Below the pieces are notes generated by a model. It was not told where the DNA came from, searched no databases, and saw nothing but the letters and a program-made list of their open reading frames with translations. This document shows, piece after piece, positions 38,901 through 48,470 of a stretch of DNA of 64,000 bases. Made by a program: the position numbers and the translations under genes. Every line of letters starts with the position of its first letter. Position 1 is the first letter of the stretch. The DNA comes from Lentisphaerae bacterium GWF2_57_35 (GTDB lineage: Bacteria > Verrucomicrobiota > Kiritimatiellia > CAIQIC01 > GWF2-57-35), in NCBI GenBank assembly GCA_001804865.1, contig MHBK01000044.1, positions 1 to 64,000 on the forward strand, given 5' to 3'.

Positions 38901-41900
38901 GGGACCGTGTCCCCTGAATCGCGCCGACCAGTGGCCGCTTTCGGACAATGACGATACGCGGCAGACGTACCGGGTCGAATTGGAACTGCTGAACACTCAG
39001 TCGAATGTCTTGCTTTCAACCAACCTCGTCACCAGTTTGGGCTCCAGCCAGCACGCCTTTGACCTCGTGACCCCTGCCCAGACGCAATCCAACGATTGGT
39101 GGCGCGCCACGTTGGCGGCGCAGCCGATCAACGACGACGTCATCGACAGTTTTGAAGACCGCGTGCCTGGAAATAACAAACCGTGGTACACGAACGACGC
39201 GCCCATGGCCGTATGGCTCTGGGGTAATTTTACGGGGGTCCCTGCCTGGTGGGATGAAGGCATTGGGCTGCTTCCGGTGACTCATGGAAAGCAATCCGAT
39301 TTTCTGGTGCTGAAAACGGCGGTTGATTTTTCGTATAGCGGCCACACGTATCACTGGTCGCTGGGCAGAACGAACGACTATTCATCCCCCAGCGTTCGCT
39401 CCAATATCTGGCTTAGCTGCGACTTGTGCGTTCAGGACACCAACAAGCTGGGAACCCTCGATTGCTCCGTCGAAATGCAAATTATGAGTGCGGATGGCGG
39501 CAAGCTCGTCGCCAAGACCAATTATACCAACAAAGGCGTCTTTCAGTCCTTCAAATGCCGGTTGAGCGATATCACAACGCCTCCGGCTTCCGGGAGTCTG
39601 ATCGATTGGAGCCGTGTGAATGCCTTTAATATCAGCGTTGCGCACTCCAATCAGAATGTAGCCTATCTCTTCTTTTTGGACAATGTTCGACTGACGGGGA
39701 CCCCGATACGAGTTGGCACGGGCGGGATAACCAATGCCCTCTATCTCAGCAACGGAGATCGCTATGCGGGACCTGATCCGGATCGGACGCCGCAAATCCG
39801 GGTGTGCAATACAAACGGCTCTTGCATCGCGAGTGGCGCTCCAGCAAGTCCTACGAACGGCACGGATTATGGAATACATTTTGCGGGATCGTCGTGGACC
39901 AATACCTTCAGCATCTCTCACGATGGAGGACACGATCTGTCCTTTACCGGGATCACAACCAGTGGGCCTTCCGCGGCATTGTTTGTCTTATCGGGTTTCC
40001 CCTCCACTCTTGCTCCGGGCGGAGTCGGCAGTAATTTTGTGGTGGTTTTTAATGCTATGTGCTCGGGTTCTCATGAGGCGGCCCTGACCTTTTATAACGG
40101 GGCCAGCAACATGGTCGTCAACTTGAGAGGGCAGGTTTTCAATCTAAGCCAGACCAACGGGCCGGCGGCGGGCGGAGCCCTGATCGTCACCAATCTGGCG
40201 ATGAATGGCTATGTCATGACGAATGTCGTGGTAGGCGGTCTTCCCGCCGTCATCGTTGGACAGGGGGACGATTGGATTCGCTTGCAATTGCCGGCGCACG
40301 ATCCCGGCCTTGTCGATGTGATCTTGCAGGCTGAAGGCATGGACGACATTCGTCTCCTCTCGGCATTTCAATACAATCCCGCCGGCCAGTTGGGGTGGAT
40401 TGAATATGCTCCTTATGCCTGGACCAATCTGTCCAGCGGCGCGAATAGCACGGTCCGTTCCCTGGTTATCGCGTCCGATGAGGTCCTGTATGCCGGGGGC
40501 TTGTTTTTAACGTTGGGCGACGTCACGAGTCGGTATGTAGCCGCTTGGAACGGCCAAAGCTGGACAAACCTCGGAAGCGGGATGAATGCGTACGTTAATG
40601 CGTTGGCTGTGGGGTTGGATGGGCGGCTCTATGCGGGCGGGGGTTTCGGAACGGCGGGCGGAAACAGCGCTTCGCGGATTGCCGTTTGGAATGGGCAGGG
40701 GTGGACCAATTTGGGGAGTGGAATGAATGGCGATGTCGCCGCCCTGGCGGTGGGCACGAATGGCGAGTTGTATGCCGGAGGCTCCTTTACAACAGCTGGC
40801 GGGCAATCGGCCAACTACGTGGCCCGATGGAATGGCACGACGTGGACGAACCTGGGCGACGGATTCAATAATGCCGTTCAAGCCTTGGCGATCGGAACGA
40901 ACGGCGAACTTTATGCCGGCGGCGCCTTTACTTCAGCCGGCGGTCAGCCGGCAAGCTACATGGCCAAGTGGGACGGTGTGGCTTGGACCAACATGGGCGC
41001 CGGCATGAATTCACAAGTGCGCGCGCTCGTGTCGGCTTCCAACGGAATGCTCTATGCCGGCGGATATTTCTCTGCGGCGGGAACCGTTGCCGCTTACTAT
41101 GTCGCTCGATGGAATGGAAGCGCCTGGACGAATTTGGGGACGGGAATGAATGGTTCGGTTGACGCCCTGGCGTTGGATACCAATGGATCGGTTGTGGCCG
41201 GTGGAGGATTTTCATCGGCCAGCGGTTCTGCCGCGGCCTACATTGCGCGTTGGTCGGGAAGCTCCTGGACCTCTTTGGGTTTGGGCATGAACAACTATGT
41301 CTATGCCCTGGCCGTCTCCCGCCAAGGTCCTGTTTTGGCCGGCGGATCGTTTACCCTGGCTGGGGGCGTTTCTGCGGCCAGATATGTGGCCAAATGGGAA
41401 TCCAAGCGCTTGGTTTATACCGGCGTGACTCCGACCAACGGACCCTTCACCGGCGGAACCCGGGTTGTGCTGGAAGGCTCTCACTTGGGCAGTGGGAACG
41501 ATATCGCCCAGATCGTCATTTGCGGGGCCGCCGTTACGAATATCATCTATCAGTGCGCTACCCAAGTGGTGGTTCAAACCAGCGCCGGGCCCGTGGGGGT
41601 GGGCGATGTCGCGCTGTACTCCACGGCCTATGGAATGACCGTTCGCTCGAATGGATTTAATTACTATGCTCCGCGTATTGTCGTTTTAGGAACCAACTCG
41701 GTGCAACTGGAAGAAGGCGATGCGCCATCGGCCGCTTCCGGAACGGATTTTGGAACCCGATATGTCGGACAAGCTATGACCAATCGGTTCTTTCTGACCA
41801 ACAGCTCTTCCAATGACTTGATCGTCAGCGGCGTGATTACCAATACTGCGTGGGATCCGACTCCGGGCTTGGTCGTCGTAGCCAACTCCAGTTTTGAAGA

Positions 41901-44900
41901 GCCGATCTTGACGATGTATGCCTACCTGCCGAGCGGCTATGGCTGGTCGTTCGCATTTCCTGCGGGCATTGCCAAAAATACTTTCTTCGAATATCCCCCG
42001 CCCTCAGGCCTCCAGGCGGGATTTGTGCAGAACCTCGGCAGCCTTGCGCAATCCATCGTCTTTCCCGATGAGGGGAACTATCGAATTACGTTCGATTCCA
42101 TTGGACGAGGAACAGGTGCTAATCCCATGAAGCTCCAATTGGATGGCGCTGACCTGCTTTCCTGGACGCCGGTCACAACAAGTTGGCGGACTTATACCTC
42201 CATGATCTATATCGCCGCATCCGGCGGCCGCACGCTTCGCTTTCAGGGCGCCAATGCGGTTGGCGATCGCAGTTCCTGTATCGATAACGTCGTCATCCAG
42301 GGGTTGTTCACCAACCAAGCCCGCTCGGTCTGGTTCCGCTCCGACGCCCTGCCGGCGGTGGTGGCGCCTGGCAGCACGGGAGAATGGGTTGTGGTCTTCA
42401 ATCCGCTGGCCAAGGGCACTCAGGAGCTTTCCCTGGCGGTGCTGAACGACGCCACCAATTTCACCATGAGACTAACGGGCCGGAGTTTGTTCGATTTGAC
42501 GCCTCAAGCGGGTGCGACGGTTGGGGGCCATAGTCTCCTGATCACCAACTATACATTGGGTCTGGGGACCGATATTACCAACGTATTGGTTGGAGGGATT
42601 GCGGCGACGATAGAAGGCCAGGGCGCTTGCTGGTTGAAGATCGGTCTGCCGGCCCATGAACCTGGTGCGGTGGACATCCTGGTGCAATCCACGGGTCTTG
42701 GCGACGTCCTGTTGCGAAATGCCTACCGCTTCAACTCCACCGGGCAAATAGGCGGAACGGCCTATGGAGAGATGGTTTGGACGGCGCTCTCTAATGGTTT
42801 GAATTCTACGGTAAACAGCGTTCACGAGGATGCCGACGGCGGTCTGTATGCGGGCGGGGGGTTCACCCTTGCAGGCAGTCGTCCGGCCAATTACATCGCC
42901 GCATGGAATGGCCTGACGTGGACGAACATGGGAGGCGGCGCCAATAATGCAGTCAAATCCATGATCTTGAACACCAATGGCCTTTTATATGTCGGCGGTC
43001 CGTTTTCCTCCATGTCGGGAACATCGGCCCTTCGCGTCGCACAGTGGAATGGGAGCGTCTGGTCCAACATGGGCAGTGGACTTGGATACTCGGCGGCCAC
43101 GGTCAATACACTGGCCCTGGGGTCGAATGGGGATTTGTATGCAGGGGGTTCGTTCACCAACTCGGGGGGCGCCGCCTGTAAAAATGTTGCGCGGTGGACG
43201 GGTTCTGCGTGGACTAATCTGGGCCTTGGCGTGTCGGGCGGCGATGTGAATGCGTTGTTCTTTGACCAGAAAAACGGATGGCTATATGCAGGTGGTCTGT
43301 TCACCCTGGCGGGAGGGACGACGGCCGTGTACATTGCAAAATGGAATGGGGAGTCCTGGACCAATCTGGGGAGCGGCTTGAATAACGGGGCTACGGCCCT
43401 GACGGTGGACACGAATGGGGAGGTCTATGTTGGAGGGGCTTTCGGCAGCGCCGGCGGCGTGCTGTCCGATCGCGTGGCCAAATGGGACGGAAGCCAATGG
43501 CACAACCTCGACGGCGGTTTGAACGGACAGGTCTATTCGCTCGCATTGGATTCGAACGGCTTTTTGTACGCAGGTGGAAATTTCACAAATGCAGGGAGGG
43601 TGGGGGCCTCGGGCGTGGCCAGATGGGATGGGCTGACGTGGACCAACTTGGGCGCCGGGCTGCAAAAAAATGGATCTCCAAACGTCTTTTCTCTTTTCTT
43701 TGGCCGGGACGGCGCCCTTTATGCCGGCGGATATTTCACGAATTCCGGAGCCGTTCCCGTCAATTATGTCGCCAAATGGGCGCCGGCCTGGGTTCATCAT
43801 GACTATGGCGTGGCGCCTTCCAACGGATCGGCTCTGGGCGGCGCGCAAGTTCGCATCACCGGCCGCGATCTGGGCGGAGGAGACATCACCAATGTGACCT
43901 TGGCAGGGGTTCCCGTGGCGGCCATTGTCAGCCAGTGCTCGACTCAAGTGGTTGTGCAAACCGCGGCGGGACCCGTCGGCGAGGGCGATGTCCGCATCTA
44001 TTCGAGCAGCTTTGGCGAGACGGTCAAAACCAATGCGTTTCGATATGAAGCTCCGGCGGCCCACGTTTATCTTGCCGGCCTATCGCAAATATATAATGGC
44101 GCCGCGCGGCTTGTGACGGCGACCACGGACCCCTCCGGTCTTGCGGTTGAGCTGACTTATGACGGGCAGGGTTGGGCTCCGACCAATGCGGGCGCCTATG
44201 GGGTCACGGGTTCCGTCGTGGATGCTGTTTATCAAGGGTGGACTGCGGGAACCTTGACGGTGCAGCGCGCCGCGCAAAGCATCTCGATGACGCCGATCGA
44301 AAACCAGGTTTTGACCAATGTGTTGGGCTTGAGCGCCTCCGCCGATTCGCTGTTGCCCGTGGTGTTGGCGGTTCAGTCGGGGCCGGCTCAACTGGACGAG
44401 GGAACGAATCTGTGGTTTACCGGTCTGGGCATGGTTTGCGTGATGGCGGCGCAGGAAGGCAACGCCAATTGGATGGCCGCGCCGGAGGCGACGAATCTAT
44501 TTCGCGTGTATGGGCTGTATACCGTGACGGTCGTTTCCGCGTATGGAACGGCGGAGTTGAGCACGGGTTCTTATGTCTTCGTGGAAGACACGCGGCTGAC
44601 CAATAGGGTGAGCAGTCCGGACACCTGTGGATGGACTCAGTATGTTTGTTCAGGCTGGAGCATGCCGGGGCACAGTCCAGCGGAAGGCGCGTCAACCTCT
44701 CTGGTCATGACCGTGACAAATCATGCCCGGTTGACCTGGTTATGGCTGACCAACTATTTCTTGTTCGTTGCCCACGATGCGCAGGGCACGGCGGCTCCGT
44801 CCTCGGGCTGGCATGCGTCGGGAACTTCGCTAACCCTGACGGCCTCCGCATCGCCGTATTATCGGTTTTCCGATTGGACGGGGGATGTCCCTCCTGGACA

Positions 44901-45333
44901 GGAAACGGCCAATCCGCTGGCCGTGAGCATGGCCGCCCCGCGAAGCCTATGGGCGCATTTTCTGGCCAACCGCACAACGAATCATCTAACGCCCGAATGG
45001 TGGATGGCGCAGTTTGGCATCACGAACAATTTCGAGGCGGCCTCCGCCAACGATGTCGATGGGGACGGCATGCCGACGTGGATGGAGTATTTAGGCGATA
45101 CCAGTCCCATCGACGGCACAGCCTATCTTCGCATGCAAAGGTTCGATGCGGAACAGGTCAGTTGGTGCGGCGGAACCGCCTCGGTTCAATACCTGGAATG
45201 GGCCGGCAGCTTGTGGGCGCCCGATTGGTCGATCCTGTCCACCAACCGACCGCCCACTTTAACGACCAACACCGCCCTCCTGGAGGGCGCGCAGACCGGC
45301 GGCTTCTACCGCATCCGCGCGACAAGGGAATAG
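35983..45333 (+). CDS. Secreted GH42-like glycosidase with two seven-repeat propeller sets
   Basis: About 3,116 residues from the ATG at 35983 (AAAGGG nine bases upstream); an in-frame GTG lies at 35959. After a signal sequence (FAYLCLAGMLSCGCWA) comes a clan GH-A TIM barrel with motifs HVNSLRVEFTWSQIE, acid/base Glu195 in GGWIVGNEF and probable nucleophile Glu380 in VMVSECGL, then a region resembling the GH42 trimerisation domain (ALFLPRNFQMEPQRL). Further on are jelly-roll and Hydin-like domains, two copies of an IPT-like / seven-repeat / IPT-like unit (repeats at 40420-41400 and 42778-43788), an MBG-like domain (about 44080-44270), an InlB-like segment and a C-terminal module with DVDGDGMPTWMEY, ending FYRIRATRE. 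The protein likely hydrolyses a beta-linked polysaccharide at the cell surface; the substrate is unknown. Confidence 0.85.
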   Translation: MRLMVGRMSKWFAYLCLAGMLSCGCWASEGYLELHNGYFWDAASGRYFIPHGVAYQCWNPPVYANQTTNQVEYDLREMKRMHVNSLRVEFTWSQIETNEGCYHFANADFLIELAEKLDMKLFILMGYQYPPEWFKTNYPARMAYHYDQYISATGISDVLNYNSPEAKASYASYVSALCSRYKNYKCIGGWIVGNEFAYYDLWEPPNKYPNHRFLGFDTNYSRPAFQNFLSNQYGGTIAMLNSNWGTAHSSFSVIEMPTQFPVNRSDQAGTQRTGYSDVLLWRQQSIADFLSVGVSAAKLADTNHLVTYAMVGGIFSGYDDNNTCEDARAIVSVCASNGTPVDFWTVNNYPWTWTGNEMRSMNYGIAKYRETIGLPVMVSECGLSDNDVLLPETIHRQAPALASLPWEAIMSGALGAHIFHWNDRNEYYSYDNVLKREAGFGMIRASRLLKRVYWNVLDAYRRMDELHIEQLFPGAARPSADVLAYWSKETDLGAGRFNQEFAMIWPAFKRMGFQIGIIDENQFDACAFTNAKALFLPRNFQMEPQRLAALETNVLARGIHLFAEADLPGQYDFYYRSNSNWKASMASIFGLDVSEASPSFESGSMCLNYDDLHRLYITVQTNWGLLNTNFSVCSWKIWQGITNIDATVIATHRGETNKNAELPALSVKPHGAARAVFSSFAIGDTLSDGTDSSRWEFPWDVRTMMLDAVLRQTFNMQPRIVLSGDPFARYVLPDYCTCSNGSVLISLLNMSGPDHPVANLVVTAPGLLAGKKVENLTRGGVVANPAGDSVTVSIAGDEFVLLYAYDSSPVSDRSIVNTNRGKIWFVNGEATVPTRLYPSPSWQPVQVGYSIPVDWDWENIRVGLERVGPGTNRMLYGISHSNWVAPGTGALWLSLPVQNPDLADTNYISTREGGAYVITAWMEDMGEIHSRTEVPVELFWGVKPLSLPTNLQPNTAYDITLKWEDIPSYLSEEGPCPLNRADQWPLSDNDDTRQTYRVELELLNTQSNVLLSTNLVTSLGSSQHAFDLVTPAQTQSNDWWRATLAAQPINDDVIDSFEDRVPGNNKPWYTNDAPMAVWLWGNFTGVPAWWDEGIGLLPVTHGKQSDFLVLKTAVDFSYSGHTYHWSLGRTNDYSSPSVRSNIWLSCDLCVQDTNKLGTLDCSVEMQIMSADGGKLVAKTNYTNKGVFQSFKCRLSDITTPPASGSLIDWSRVNAFNISVAHSNQNVAYLFFLDNVRLTGTPIRVGTGGITNALYLSNGDRYAGPDPDRTPQIRVCNTNGSCIASGAPASPTNGTDYGIHFAGSSWTNTFSISHDGGHDLSFTGITTSGPSAALFVLSGFPSTLAPGGVGSNFVVVFNAMCSGSHEAALTFYNGASNMVVNLRGQVFNLSQTNGPAAGGALIVTNLAMNGYVMTNVVVGGLPAVIVGQGDDWIRLQLPAHDPGLVDVILQAEGMDDIRLLSAFQYNPAGQLGWIEYAPYAWTNLSSGANSTVRSLVIASDEVLYAGGLFLTLGDVTSRYVAAWNGQSWTNLGSGMNAYVNALAVGLDGRLYAGGGFGTAGGNSASRIAVWNGQGWTNLGSGMNGDVAALAVGTNGELYAGGSFTTAGGQSANYVARWNGTTWTNLGDGFNNAVQALAIGTNGELYAGGAFTSAGGQPASYMAKWDGVAWTNMGAGMNSQVRALVSASNGMLYAGGYFSAAGTVAAYYVARWNGSAWTNLGTGMNGSVDALALDTNGSVVAGGGFSSASGSAAAYIARWSGSSWTSLGLGMNNYVYALAVSRQGPVLAGGSFTLAGGVSAARYVAKWESKRLVYTGVTPTNGPFTGGTRVVLEGSHLGSGNDIAQIVICGAAVTNIIYQCATQVVVQTSAGPVGVGDVALYSTAYGMTVRSNGFNYYAPRIVVLGTNSVQLEEGDAPSAASGTDFGTRYVGQAMTNRFFLTNSSSNDLIVSGVITNTAWDPTPGLVVVANSSFEEPILTMYAYLPSGYGWSFAFPAGIAKNTFFEYPPPSGLQAGFVQNLGSLAQSIVFPDEGNYRITFDSIGRGTGANPMKLQLDGADLLSWTPVTTSWRTYTSMIYIAASGGRTLRFQGANAVGDRSSCIDNVVIQGLFTNQARSVWFRSDALPAVVAPGSTGEWVVVFNPLAKGTQELSLAVLNDATNFTMRLTGRSLFDLTPQAGATVGGHSLLITNYTLGLGTDITNVLVGGIAATIEGQGACWLKIGLPAHEPGAVDILVQSTGLGDVLLRNAYRFNSTGQIGGTAYGEMVWTALSNGLNSTVNSVHEDADGGLYAGGGFTLAGSRPANYIAAWNGLTWTNMGGGANNAVKSMILNTNGLLYVGGPFSSMSGTSALRVAQWNGSVWSNMGSGLGYSAATVNTLALGSNGDLYAGGSFTNSGGAACKNVARWTGSAWTNLGLGVSGGDVNALFFDQKNGWLYAGGLFTLAGGTTAVYIAKWNGESWTNLGSGLNNGATALTVDTNGEVYVGGAFGSAGGVLSDRVAKWDGSQWHNLDGGLNGQVYSLALDSNGFLYAGGNFTNAGRVGASGVARWDGLTWTNLGAGLQKNGSPNVFSLFFGRDGALYAGGYFTNSGAVPVNYVAKWAPAWVHHDYGVAPSNGSALGGAQVRITGRDLGGGDITNVTLAGVPVAAIVSQCSTQVVVQTAAGPVGEGDVRIYSSSFGETVKTNAFRYEAPAAHVYLAGLSQIYNGAARLVTATTDPSGLAVELTYDGQGWAPTNAGAYGVTGSVVDAVYQGWTAGTLTVQRAAQSISMTPIENQVLTNVLGLSASADSLLPVVLAVQSGPAQLDEGTNLWFTGLGMVCVMAAQEGNANWMAAPEATNLFRVYGLYTVTVVSAYGTAELSTGSYVFVEDTRLTNRVSSPDTCGWTQYVCSGWSMPGHSPAEGASTSLVMTVTNHARLTWLWLTNYFLFVAHDAQGTAAPSSGWHASGTSLTLTASASPYYRFSDWTGDVPPGQETANPLAVSMAAPRSLWAHFLANRTTNHLTPEWWMAQFGITNNFEAASANDVDGDGMPTWMEYLGDTSPIDGTAYLRMQRFDAEQVSWCGGTASVQYLEWAGSLWAPDWSILSTNRPPTLTTNTALLEGAQTGGFYRIRATRE
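40420..41400 (+). repeat. Seven tandem ~47-residue propeller-like repeats, set 1
   Basis: Seven units follow the pattern WTNLGxGMN-x(2)-V-x-AL-x(6)-G-x-LYAGG-x-F-x(2)-AGG-x(5)-VA-x-WNG. Unit starts are marked by W-T-[NS]-[LM]-[GS]. The count of seven matches a closed seven-bladed beta-propeller. The set is followed by an IPT/TIG-like domain (GVTPTNGPFTGGTRVVLEG). Confidence 0.8.
42778..43788 (+). repeat. Seven tandem ~47-residue propeller-like repeats, set 2
   Basis: A second series of seven units with the same pattern (for example WTNLGLGVSGGDVNALFF, LYAGGLFTLAGG), slightly more diverged and with small insertions in units 3, 4 and 7. It is preceded and followed by the same IPT-like domains as set 1 (GVAPSNGSALGGAQVRITG), so the whole block looks like an internal duplication of about 2.4 kb. 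Confidence 0.8.
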
Positions 45334-45345
45334 CTCCGGCGCTTC

Positions 45346-48300
45346 CTATGTTTCGTGGGAGGCAAATCTTTTCTGGACCACATCCATGTAAAGGAAAATG
45401 CCGGGCGTGACGAACAAGGTGATGATCTGTGCGAAGGCGAGCCCTCCCACGATGATCAACCCCAGGGGAATGCGGGAAGCTCCGTCCGCTCCATAGCCCA
45501 CCGCAATGGGCATGGCGCCCATGATGGAGGAGATGCCGGTCATCAAGATCGGGCGGAATCGGATCAAGCAGGCGTTGTAGATGGCGTCGAAACTGTTTTT
45601 GCCGGCTTCCTTTTCCTGGATGGCGAAGTCCACCATCATGATGCCGTTTTTGGCGATGATGCCCAGCAGCATGAAAATTCCGATGTAGGCGTAGAGGGAC
45701 AGTTCCTGGTGGAAAAGCACCAGGGCGCCCAGTCCGCCGAAGGCCGCCACGGGCAGGGTGGTCAGCACGGTAAACGGGTGGATATAGCTTTCGTACAGAA
45801 TGCCCAGCACAATGTACATGAGGAAAATGGCCACGAGCATCAGGAAAGCCAGGCTGCTGACGGCTTCCTCGAATTCCTGGGCCTCGCCTTGCAGCGCGCC
45901 GCTGATCTCAGGCGGCAGGATCGCGCGGGCGGCCTCGGTCAACGCCTTGGTGGCATTGCCGAGCGGCATGTCGGGGGCCAGGCTGAAGGAAAGCGTCGCC
46001 GAATCCATCTGTTGGGAGTGGGGCACGGCGACCGGTCCGACGTCCTGAATCCAGTCGGCGACGCTGCTGAGGGGAACGAGCTTGCCGGTCAGAGAGGACC
46101 TCATATAAATGCTGGAAAGGTCCGCGGGCAGTTTTGATTTTGCATCGTCCAATTGCGCGACCACGTCGTATTGGTCGTTATCCGTGTGATAGGTCGTTAC
46201 GCGTCCGCCGGCATAAGCCAGCGCCAGGGCGTATTCGATGTCCTTGGCGGTGAGCCCCAGCGTGGAGGCCCTATCGCGATAGAGATGGATATCCAGTTGG
46301 GGCAGGTTGAGCTTTACGCTGGATTGGATGCCGATGAAGCCCGGCAGCGTTCTCATTTTCTGCTCCAGCTTTGCGGCCACGGAATAAAGCTGATCCCGAT
46401 CGTTGCCGCGCAGGGTGTAGGAATATTTGCTCCCCATGGCGGTGGCTTCGCCGCCGGCGCTAAGCTTCAGGACCGGCATGGCCATTAGGAAGGTCATGCC
46501 GTTGGGGATCGGGTAGAGTTTTTTCTGCATGTCGTCGATGGCGTCGTCGATCGAGGGGCGGTCGTGCGCGGGTTTGAGTTTTGCATAGACGTAGCCCTGG
46601 CTTTGATCCGCGCCGCTGTTGAACCCGATCACGGTCAGCACCTTTTCCATGGCCGGATGCTGCAAAAGCACCGCGCTGACCTGCCGTTCGTAGGCGGCCA
46701 TTTGTTCGGTGGTCACGCCTTGAGGCATCACCATCATGCCCATGACCAGGCCGCTGTCGCCCGGAGGCAGAAACGATTTGGGCAGGATCATGAACAAGCC
46801 CAGGGTGCCGGCGATGCAGGCGGCCCAGATTAACAGGGAAATAATTTTATGGCGCAAGGTCCAATGCAGCATGCGTCCATACGATTCGATCAGGCCGCCG
46901 ATGACCCGGTCGATGACTTCCTGTATCCGGGTTTTATGCTTGCCGCCCTCCGCCTTCAAGATGCGCGAGCACATCATGGGCGTGAGCGTAAGCGCCAGCA
47001 GGGTGGAAGCGACGATGGCGTAAATCACCGTCAGCGCAAACTCCTTGAAGTTGCGCCCGACGACGCCGCCCATGAAAACCAGCGGCACGAACACGATGAC
47101 CAGCGCCACGCTGGTCGAGATGACCGTGGTGCTGATTTCGCCCATGCTCTTTTTGGCCGCCTGAATGGGCGGCAGACCGGCTTCGATGTGGCGCACCGTG
47201 TTTTCCAGCACCACAATGGCGTCGTCTACCAGGAACCCGACGGACAGCACCAGAGCCATCAGCGAAAGGATGTCGAGGCTGAAGTTGCTGGCGAGCATGA
47301 TGATGAACGTAGCCAGGATGGCGATGGGCAGCGTGATGCTCGGGATGAGCGTTTCGCGGATGCGCCCCAGGAACAGAAAGATAATGATGACCACGAGCGC
47401 GATGGCGATCACGATGGTTTGTTCCACGTCCGAAATGGACTCTTTGATCGGTTCCGCGCCGTCATAAAAGACATCCAGGGCGATGGAAGCGGGAATCTGT
47501 TTCCGGATGCCGTCCAGCGTATCCTGAATTCTCTGGCTCAAGGCCACGGTATTGGCGCCGGCCACGCGGGAAATGGCCATGAACACGCATTTGGGCAGCA
47601 CCTTGCCGTTGGCCGTGTCTCCGTATCGAATGTCGACCCATTCGTTGTTCACGCTGTCCACGCAGGCGGCGACGTCGGAGAGTCGGATAGGGCGCCCGTT
47701 GCGGTACGCCACGATCAGTTGGCCGTAGTCCTTGGCCTTCAAGAGTTGGCCTTGCGGCTCGATGGAAAAGGCCCGGTAGTCTCCGTTCAACTGGCCGCCG
47801 GGAATGGACGCCGTCCCGGTCTTCAGGACCGCGGCGATTTCGTCCAAGCCCAATTGGAACGATGCCAGCTTCTCGGGATAGATCTTGATCCGGATGGCCG
47901 TTTTGGAGCCGTAAATGTCGACCTTGGAAACGCCTTCGATCATGTTGATGCGTTTGGCGATGTAGCGATTGGCGTAATCGTACAAGTCGCCGGGATTCAT
48001 CGTGTCGGAACTGACGTTCAAAAAGAGAATGGGTTTGTCGGAGGGGTTGTTCTTGGAATACGTGGGCGGGGAAGGGAGATCCGAAGGCAGATTGTTCTGA
48101 GCCCTGGAGATGGCGGCCTGCACGTCCGGGGCGACCAGGTCCACCGGACGGTTCAGCGAGAAAGTCAGCGTGATGGTGGTTTGGGCCGACTCGTTGTCGG
48201 ATATGATCGATTCCAGCCCGTTGATTTGCATGCATTCGGATTCGAGCGGCGAGGCAACGGTCGAGGCCATGGTGGCCGGGCTGGCGCCGGGGTAGTAGGC

Positions 48301-48444
48301 CGTGATTTGCAGGACCGGATAATCCACCGAAGGCAGGCTGCTGATCGGCAGCTTCGTATAGGACACGACGCCAAAGGCGATGATAACCACCATGACCAGC
48401 GTAGTCATGATCGGCTTGTCGATAAAGCGATCTGAAATATTCAT
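45346..48444 (-). CDS. RND multidrug efflux permease (HAE-1 family)
   Basis: A 1,032-residue inner-membrane pump of standard length. N-terminal MNISDRFIDKPIMTTLVMVVI, the pore region PGASPATMASTVASPLE, the porter-domain strand NNPSDKPILFLNVSS (MdtB/MdtC-like) and the TM4 proton-relay motif VGFLVDDAIVVLEN with adjacent aspartates are all present, with a second-half repeat (GIIAKNGIMMVDFA). It drives drug/proton antiport through a TolC-type duct. It is the last gene of a three-gene operon: outer-membrane protein, adaptor, pump, with 26 bases between adaptor stop and this ATG. The exact substrate is not predictable. It converges on the glycosidase gene with 12 bases between them. Confidence 0.95.
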   Translation of the reverse strand: MNISDRFIDKPIMTTLVMVVIIAFGVVSYTKLPISSLPSVDYPVLQITAYYPGASPATMASTVASPLESECMQINGLESIISDNESAQTTITLTFSLNRPVDLVAPDVQAAISRAQNNLPSDLPSPPTYSKNNPSDKPILFLNVSSDTMNPGDLYDYANRYIAKRINMIEGVSKVDIYGSKTAIRIKIYPEKLASFQLGLDEIAAVLKTGTASIPGGQLNGDYRAFSIEPQGQLLKAKDYGQLIVAYRNGRPIRLSDVAACVDSVNNEWVDIRYGDTANGKVLPKCVFMAISRVAGANTVALSQRIQDTLDGIRKQIPASIALDVFYDGAEPIKESISDVEQTIVIAIALVVIIIFLFLGRIRETLIPSITLPIAILATFIIMLASNFSLDILSLMALVLSVGFLVDDAIVVLENTVRHIEAGLPPIQAAKKSMGEISTTVISTSVALVIVFVPLVFMGGVVGRNFKEFALTVIYAIVASTLLALTLTPMMCSRILKAEGGKHKTRIQEVIDRVIGGLIESYGRMLHWTLRHKIISLLIWAACIAGTLGLFMILPKSFLPPGDSGLVMGMMVMPQGVTTEQMAAYERQVSAVLLQHPAMEKVLTVIGFNSGADQSQGYVYAKLKPAHDRPSIDDAIDDMQKKLYPIPNGMTFLMAMPVLKLSAGGEATAMGSKYSYTLRGNDRDQLYSVAAKLEQKMRTLPGFIGIQSSVKLNLPQLDIHLYRDRASTLGLTAKDIEYALALAYAGGRVTTYHTDNDQYDVVAQLDDAKSKLPADLSSIYMRSSLTGKLVPLSSVADWIQDVGPVAVPHSQQMDSATLSFSLAPDMPLGNATKALTEAARAILPPEISGALQGEAQEFEEAVSSLAFLMLVAIFLMYIVLGILYESYIHPFTVLTTLPVAAFGGLGALVLFHQELSLYAYIGIFMLLGIIAKNGIMMVDFAIQEKEAGKNSFDAIYNACLIRFRPILMTGISSIMGAMPIAVGYGADGASRIPLGLIIVGGLAFAQIITLFVTPGIFLYMDVVQKRFASHET

Positions 48445-48470
48445 GATGCGGTTCCAGGCTTCGTGTGGAT

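Noticed and set aside
40420..43788. CRISPR-like or other DNA-level tandem repeat
   Set aside because: The regularity is at the protein level (about 47 residues) with diverged DNA; there are no identical short repeats with unique spacers anywhere in the window.
46849..48435. 528-codon plus-strand ORF
   Set aside because: Antisense of the RND permease; its His/Asp/Gly-rich composition is the typical mirror of the codon use in that gene.
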